Source: Neelides folsomi (Eukaryota > Arthropoda > Collembola > Neelipleona > Neelidae). From it: a stretch of DNA of 64,000 nucleotides. Made by a program: the position numbers and the translations under genes. The stretch covers positions 62,001 through 126,000 of the forward strand of contig JAQGBZ010000064.1 of the NCBI GenBank assembly GCA_034687125.1, in the 5' to 3' direction. Shown here piece by piece: positions 41,201-50,200 of this stretch (its first letter is position 1; each line of letters opens with the position of its first letter). Under the pieces are notes generated by a model, which did no database searches, was not told the DNA's origin, and worked only from the letters and a program-made list of their open reading frames with translations.

Positions 41201-44200
41201 GCTAAAATTCTAATCTCATTTATACATACATTCTGTAGTACCTTACCTATGTTTTACAAACCGGGTACGTAAGTAAGGTACTTATTGTTAGTAATTATGT
41301 TTAATGAGCAAACTACTGAACACAATAATAATAAATACGTATTATACTCGCACAAACTCAGATTCAATCAAGTCATATGTACCATATCTAAAATTGAAAA
41401 GCCTTGTCTGATGGTACGCAAATCATTATAAATACAAGACGTGTATTATTAATTATCAACAATAAATATTCGCATCAAAAAGAAATTAATAATCAGAAGC
41501 TGTGGAGAAATATTTCATTGAATGCTCTCAAAACTCTATTTCTCTCCATCTTTTAAAATCAATATTTCGTTACAAGTAAATACTAATATCCTGATTTCTG
41601 AGAGAAAGGGAAGAGATCTCAAGGACCCTACAACCCCTTCATAAGAAGATATAATAAATACATTATCCATACATAATGAATCCAAGTAGCGAAAGGACAT
41701 GGAATTAATTAAAAAGCCGCAGGAAACTCGTGGAGCATACCATATTTGATTAGCTCTCACTATTTAAATTACTACTTAGAATTATGTATCCCATCTCTCT
41801 CAAGACTTTCCTGAGAGCAGACCGCAAGGGAATGAGAATGAAAGAGTAAGATAAATTAGTGGAATTTCTAATCTTAACAGGTACAATTTTGTATGGGAAA
41901 GTGATTCACTTTCTTTCAACATATCTCCCAGCCAGACATTTCCCATTCATCTTTAACTATTCATCAGCCTGCCGTTGATTTGCTATACTGCCTTTCTGAC
42001 AATGAAACTTCAGAAATAACATTGTAAATATTTGCAACATATTGTTCATTTATTACACTTAAGTCACGACTGAACAAGCAATGTCTTGAATAATGATGAA
42101 TCAAATGATTAGTGTATTCCTAAATTATAAAGGGTATGGCATTGCTAACAATAAGTAAATAAGCTAATGAGATATTTGCTTTGTTAATAAATTTATAAAT
42201 AGCATGCTAATCAATAATATTTTAGAGCTAAGATACGTATGTACTCGTATATTACATGAAATAAAAAGAGTAATTAGCAAATTATAATTCCATTAATCTG
42301 GTAAAGAATTAACAGAATTTCAATCTCTCTCATTAATCTCTCTTTGAATAAGCTAATAAAATAGAGTCTAATAAATAGTCCAAGTTGAAATTAATTTTCT
42401 CTTATACAATACGTTAGTTTGGGCCGAAATTAGAATAAGCCCGGAAGATTATGAGGAACTTCATATTTATAATGCCTCGTATATTATGACCACCAATATT
42501 CCCTTCTCTAATATAAGCATTAGTATTATTAGCCCCAACTCAACCTCTCATTGTATTGTATTTCTCTTGGACGTGTTTTCAATTAGCAGAGGAGAATTCC
42601 CCAATAAGTACCGACATAAATAGGTAACAGATTGTTCAATTTTGTTTTGTCTCCCATTGAGCTCCATGTGTGGGAAGAGACGTGTACAGTGTCTGTATTA
42701 TTATCAAAAGTTTGGAAATGGGGTTTCGTCGATGGGCTCTGAAGGAAAATTCTCTAGAGGAAATATCAGTTAAAAGTTTGGTGGATGAACGGTACAAAGA
42801 GGAAGCCCAGAGTTTGTTTGTGGTACAAAAGCCCAATTTGAAGAAACAGGGTTTCTCTCTTCACCATATTCCAATTGAATTGAAAGATAGGAATCTGGTT
42901 AAGGTTTACCATAAAGGGGGAAAGTCCTTTAGTCCTTTATTCCTTTTATGCATGGAAAGCAGCAGCCACTCACCCACGCCACAATATCAAACCCCTTCGA
43001 ACAGACGCTATTGATGTTGAGGAAAATTATTATCCTTCCAGAGACGCAATAGAAATCTCAATCATCTTCTCAACAAACTCGAATATGAGACTTCATCGGG
43101 GAAATCAAATATTGAGACTCTTTAGACGCTCCGCAAATCCAATTCCCAATCTAATGAAAACCATCAGATACAGTCGCAAAATCCCTTAGGTTTTCTCATA
43201 TTGTCCTCCTTCACATTTAACATTTACGGCATTTACGCAAAGAGTTTGATCAGAATATCAAAATACATGTATAAACTTCCATTGTAAAGTGATAAATTGT
43301 ATGGGATCCAATTGATTTTATTATTATTATGGGTCATAAAGTCTTTATACAAGGATTATAAACACATTACCACTTAACAATATGCACAAATTGGCCACAT
43401 AAATCACAATTACTGAAACCTTAAATTTCATAATTCATAAATAATGAGTGTAATTTGCATAAGAATTTCTTTCACTCTGCATGCCCAAAAAACAAAATGG
43501 GTTTATGGGACGCCCCGAAATAAAAAAAGAAATAGGGATTTGTAAGCAGATAACTAGCCTTATTCATTTATACAATACTCTTATAGCTAAAAGAGAATTT
43601 TCTGTCTATTCCAGCGACAACCCCTGCGATAGTTGGAATCTGTCTCGGAGCTGGTCTTTTTCTCGTCGGAGTCGTAGCCGTAACTCTGTTCTTCTATCGG
43701 CGGAAATCGTTCGGAAGCAGCGGAGGTTACCGGAAGGGCGGCGTCTATCTCTCCCGCCACTCTCCTGTCTCACAAGAACACATCCCACTCCACGGGACTC
43801 TCTGCGTCACTCGCCGGGATAATAAGCATTTGAGGAAAACACCGAGTCCACCTCTAAACTTTACATCCCCGAAGAACGCATCGCCCCTCTCGCCACCAAC
43901 GGACCAAGAGGGCGAGTACGGGTTCCTGCTCTCGAGCCCCAAACTCACCCCGAGACACGGAGGCATCATCGGCATCACGGCAGCGGAAGTACATTCATCA
44001 TGTCAAGCCCGGCCAAGAGGATCTTCTCCCTCTCCCCTCCCCTCCTCTCAATCATATGGCGGGGGGAGTCTGCAACAACCGAAACAACGGGAGAAGTCGC
44101 CAAGAGTTTCTCCTCTCATCTCACCTTCCGACTCCAACTCCTCGTACCTCGACTTGGGCGGAATTGAGGCCATGGCAGTGATGAATCAAAGGAATGGGAA

Positions 44201-47200
44201 TAACTCTGCTTCCGACTCCCCCGTCACTCCCTCGCCCAACACTCCGATCGTGGGGAATGTGACCGGCCCTGTTGGAGTCATCCAGGGAAATTCAGTCAAT
44301 AATACTCCCCAGGTACTCACCGGAGGCGGATTGAACTCGCTCGGGATTCTACATTTCAGAATCAGGTAAACACACTTCTCATGTCCATACACTCACTTCA
44401 ATTCCTCTGCAATAAAATAGGGAGTTTTAACGGACAAACATCCGACTCAAGATTTGCACACTTTTCTTTCCAACACTCAATTCCATGTGAAGTGGATATG
44501 TTCTCAGAACTTCAATCCTTTTTTATGGATCCGGGAGTTGTCTGAGAGTTTAAAACCTCCTTGGGACTAGTTCCCTCGAATTTATGTCGTTTTTATAATA
44601 CTCTCTTTTTGAACCTCCCCCATCAAATTTGCATTGTGGAAGAGAAATGGCGAGGGAACAATTTCCTTCCTAAACAACCCCCAATAAACCTCCGACATCC
44701 AAATCATGAATAAAAGGACACTTAAAGCAAACTCTTTGCTTATTCTATAAGTGCAAGAGATCTTCCTAATAAAATCCAAGTAGGTATTTTGTTTTTAAAT
44801 CGACCTTTTTAAAAAAAGTCCATTAAGTTTTTATGCAGAATGTAAATACGTTTTTTAGGAATGAATCAAATCAAAAATGAAGGACGATGTCGTGTGATGA
44901 AAGATGAAAAGGGTTGAATGAATTGTAATGCCTCTTTTATCATTTTATAGCATCGAGAGAACATGATTTGTTTGACACTTTTATGCCCAATGATCAGAAG
45001 TCGGGGTTGGAAGCAAGAGTTTATAAAAGTCTGTAATGTAGCCCAAAGTTGAATACAAGCACTTTTTTATCACAATACGTCAATGAACATTCATTCTTCA
45101 CATTGGTGGAAAATGCAAGTAAGGGTGAATGGAAAGCCTTAGAGGGGGAAATACAGTAAATAAATTCAAGTCAATAAAATCAGGGAAAATACCTTTTGAA
45201 CACGAGAAAACTTTCTCATCTCCTTATATAAAGCAAATAAAGGAAATAAAGTTCGATCAAATACATACCATCAAAATCCTATTTATTTTCTTATGTTTCA
45301 TATCTTTCAGTTAAATATAAATACTAACATTTTTTAAAACAAATTCAAATTTTCCCTATTTTAAGCCTCTCGCGTCTCATGTGAACTTGAGAGAAAGTTA
45401 AAAATTGTACAAATTGCATTATTGCATTTCAAGTATTAAATAAGAGAGCAAGTGCCATATTCGATCGGCAACTACGCCGTGGCGACTTTTGATTAGCAAA
45501 AAAAGAAAATGGAATTTCGATAGAAATGCTCATTGGCGTGGACGAGGACATATTTTTACAATTTCCCCTCGGGGGTAGAGGAATGGTCATAATAAATAGT
45601 GGCATAGGTTGAGTATCGACCCGCCCAGATACCGCATGGATTTATTTTATAAAAGATCTGGCCGGAGGATAAAGTAAGAAAATGCATTAATAACACTGAA
45701 AATGTCGACAAATCCTCCGAGAATGGCGAGAGTGCCGTGTCATATACGAAGAGACAGCGAGGCAATGTACAATGCCGACGTATGCATTTATCTCTGGTTC
45801 ACCCCTACTATTTATTATTTGTGGTAGAAGATCCTTGTCTCTATTCCGAATTATCATTTTCGTCCTTATTTTCTGGATAGTAATACTATGAAAGCAGTTG
45901 CTCCATCACCACCTACCCATTTGTTTTACTTTCCCTTTGCTCATCCGTGAAATATAATTAGTTATTAGTTATTAGTGAGAGGCGGAATGAGGAAGGCTTT
46001 GAGAAATTACGTTTCCTCAATCCAAGTTGAATTCGAGGAACTTAATTCGCTTGAGCGCGTCTCATCAAAACTTTTAAGCCCACCTTGAGATATAATTCTA
46101 TTAAATTTTTATTCCGGTTTCATTTCAACCTCGTTTGCTATGAATGGAACTTACTAATAAATTCTTCTACTTCTTGCCATTATAAATGTTTTAATTATTT
46201 AAGAACTTTATTTCTCGTCAATTCATAGGACCGTTTAATACGTAGCAAACTACGAAGATAAAGATAAATTATAAGACCGATTACTGGTTATATGTAATTC
46301 TTATATGAATGGAAAAGTTTTCAAATCATATTTTGGACTTTTAATCCGATTTGTGACTTTTCAACTTCTAATAAAAAGTATTCATGTTCAATCAAATAAA
46401 TTTTGTATCTTTTTGGAAATTTTAAGATTTATCCAGAGAGCAATTAAAAAGTTTTTGCTTTCAAAGACTTCTAATATAAAGATATTTTTAATTGGATGTA
46501 ATAAATAAATAAATTGGTAGATTTTTTGAAAAAAATACTATAATTCTATTCGGGTAATTGGTGCACTTGAGTTTGAAAAAGCCGCAAATAATTTCCACAG
46601 ATACGATTTTTAATTTCATTGTTACTATTAATTGTAGTATAGTATATTCTATATTTAAGCCAATTCATTACTCATCTACAATATATAGGGTTGGCCATAA
46701 GTTGCTTTATTTAAATAAACCATTGTATAAAGACAGTTTAATCAACATCAGAGTCATCGCTGCTTGATATATCAGAACCAAAGTTAATAAAGGAGTATAT
46801 TTTAATGTAATTTTGCATTACTACAATTAATAGTAACGATAAAATTAAAAATCGTATCTCTGGAAGTTATTTGCGGCTTTTTCAAACTCAAGTGCACCGA
46901 TTTCCCGAATAGAATATAGTCTAGACATTTCTCGAATTTAAATATTTATTATTTTATAGATTCAAATTAGCAAATATTTCATACAAAAAATTTAATTGTA
47001 AAGTTTATTTAGTTCAATAAATCAAAGTCAAATTGCAATTCAAAAATTAATATTCGTGGATAAAACGAAATAAAATTTGCTACCTTCATTAAGACCTTTT
47101 TTATTTTAATGAATTTATAATTGCATTAGTTTTTAAGTGAAAATGGTGCAAAATTAAGAAAAAAACTCTACTAATTAAAGGAATGTGTAAACATGTACTA

Positions 47201-50200
47201 TATCTGAATACATCTTTGTAAATGAACATCTTGAATGGGCATGTATAGTATATACTGATGGACACTGATGAGCATATGAAAAATATTTACTTATGATCTT
47301 TCGTTCTCTACATCAAATGTTTTTATATTAACCAGGGTATGGTAAAACATATACCCTAGTATTGTGTAACATAGGTATATTATAAACATAAATTGCAAAT
47401 AAATATAACATCTTAAATTAGATTCCATTTGACACTAAATTTATGAAGGGGCATAACCAGAGCATATAACTTGGGATTCTTAATCTCGTTCCTTCATTCA
47501 AACTTAATGAAGAGAAATGGAAAAAGTTATAATTACATGCCTGACTCTGCGTACTACTTTCACCTATATTCACCCAACCTCTTCTCCATTGACAGATACA
47601 AAGCGGAGAAAGGAGCACTTATCGTCTCGGTGGTCAAGTGCGAGGATTTACCGGTCAAAGATACAACTTTGATGACCTGTGACCCGTACGTCAAACTCCA
47701 AATCTTGCCAGAAAAGCAACAACGAGTAAAGACCCGCGTTCTTCGCCATACTCGGCAACCAGTTTATGAAGAAGATTTTACATTCTTTGGGATTCATTCT
47801 GCCCAACTCGAGGTAATTTACTTTATTCATTTCCATACTCATTTTAGATAACAATTTATCAATCGATTTAATGGCATTCTCAATCCAGCCAACTCAATTG
47901 AATATGAACATGAATATGAAAATGTCTGATGAAATATTTCTTACTGGAATACATTAAATCTATGAAATTATTTCATTGCACGGAATTAAATTGAAATTTC
48001 GTGATCTCGCAAGTTGAGTAAATTGAAATTCGGAGTTTATAGTTTGAAATCGCGAAGTGCAGAATTTTTAAATAGGAAATGTTGATCTGAAGGACAGGTT
48101 TACCAAAAGGGTACGCCAAACCTTAAAACTTATCTCTCTCCTTCGTCAACTCGCGGAGAACGAAAAGGATAACTTATAGAAATTGAAAAACTTTTTCCAA
48201 TCATTTTGAGAAAAACTTCCCCCCACCTTACGCAATTTCCCCATGAAGGTCCGTAAAAAAAATTTAAATGATTCTACCAACTTCTTTTCTTAAATCGGCG
48301 TATGGCTTTGATTTCAAATATGAAATGAATAAATAATTTTGTGAGTTACCTTATACGGAATTAAATTGAGATTCAGCTGATTCTTAATGTTGAAGATGAA
48401 GAAAGACAAATGATGATAGCATTTGTCTTTCTATAAATTCATTAGTATTTAATTTTTTTAGATAGTTAACAGAATTAAATTAACAATGTTAATTAAACTA
48501 CAATATTTTCTTAATGTTTACATAAAATATAATTCTATAAAAGATACAGAGTATAAACTAAATAATAAAATCGAAATTATCTTAATAACTCGTTTTTCCT
48601 TTGTTTAAAAGTGAAGCATAAACGTAGCGGAAAATGAAAACAAAACCCATTCAACTAAATATCATATTAATATTTATGAAAATATTCCTAAAAGTGTATT
48701 AAATAATTACTAAATTAACATTAATACTTTAAATAGGACTTACCTTTATCAATATACAATAGCTGATTTTGTTCCCAGTTATGAATAATGATTAATTTAA
48801 TTTAATTGCAAAATTGGACTACGACAAAGAAAGAGAAAGTGCAAGTGGTGAAAGGTTAAAGGCGCGGGTTGTAGCATCAATAAAGTTTTCCTTGTTCTCA
48901 ATCTCAATACAAAACAAGGATAACTTGAGATCGCTCATCTAGCGCAATTTAGTGTTTGATAGACCATACGTACTATATGAGAAATCAAAGATTACATACT
49001 TAAATTTTCTCATTTTTACAATAATATCAGAACCAATGGTATTTAGACTATACTAGGTACATAATATGCTATATTATGAAGGTTTAGGAAACACCATAGT
49101 AGGTAGTTTAAATGACAAACGATTGAATTTGACCTCTGATAAATGTGAATGTTAAACGAGGAAAGAATGAAAAGAAACGAAGCTTTGAAAGGTGAATAAG
49201 TATTCTAGTCCCCGAGGATGCGTCACGTAAGTAAAAAAAGTAAACGTGGGAAGTGTTTTTTGTCAGATCGGAATTTTAAAGAAGCGTTTGAGTCAAAGAG
49301 GATGCCAGTCTAGAAAATAAGATCGAATGATTAGATTAAAAGATAAAGGGATTGTCGTTTACATAATTTATGATTCCTCCCTCTTTGTTTCATCCATTTC
49401 TCTTCTCCTTGGGGAGGCTGGAGTTGGAGAAAGAGTTGAAACTTGGAATTGTATGTAAAATTCATGTTTGTCCTTTTCTATCTTGCAGACAATTACACTT
49501 CACTTTGTGGTCCTGAGTTTCGATCGCTACTCCCGAGACGACGTGATCGGGGAGGTTTTCTGTCCCTTGTCATCAGTCAAGTTACCCGAAACGGATAATC
49601 ATCAGCTTGAAGTCTCCCGGGACATCCAACCCCGGAATCTTAAAGTATATAATTAAGCCACTTTCTTTATTTCTTCATCTCCTCTGCTCCTCCTCTCATT
49701 AAAATTTAAATAAAAATCTTCAAAAATCTTACAGCATGGTGGTAAGATTGTGGTGGTATGAACAGCAGCAGAACATAAATTTATGTATCTCCCCCCTTCA
49801 TCTTTCTCTCGATCTCGAGACCGGCATGGGTTATTCTTAAGGAGATATAAACCTCGGAGCCGAATTCTTTTTATGGGCTCCCACGCTCCTTCCCCAGAAA
49901 TGATCTCATTCATCATTAAACTTGGATGAGGATTCGCCTTCATAAAAGAAATGGAGAGGACAGCGCGAAATTACATCCAAATGAAGAATGTAATAGTAAA
50001 GAAAGTTCTATGTGTGTATCTTATGTGTATGATTTCTTATATTGTATCAACGCTTGTGCTTTGTGGAGTAAGATGTATTACTTATGAGCTGTGGTTCATA
50101 TTTTTCTACTTCCAATTCAAGAGGCTTGTTCGCAATCAATTCCATGATGAGATGAGTGTTGGAGAATTTTCTTTAGTATAGTTGTCTAAATTAAAATATT

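Larger units (their letters stand above)
8262..43614 (+). other. Syt4 intron 1 (35.4 kb)
   Basis: No coding exon was recognised in this intron. Open frames over 100 codons at 10316, 28892, 31281, 31834, 38750, 42670 (plus) and 21095 (minus) resemble no known protein and have no splice or codon support. Recognisable contents are TA-flanked inverted-repeat elements at 10424-10801 and 15796-16092, perfect CRE palindromes at 10138 and 26109, a short ATA repeat near 19044-19061, small hairpins at 13211-13235, 36794-36817 and 41237-41282, and a GC-rich patch from about 28,890 to 29,960. Much of the rest alternates between AT-rich blocks and more mixed blocks of 300-800 nt. Confidence 0.75.
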
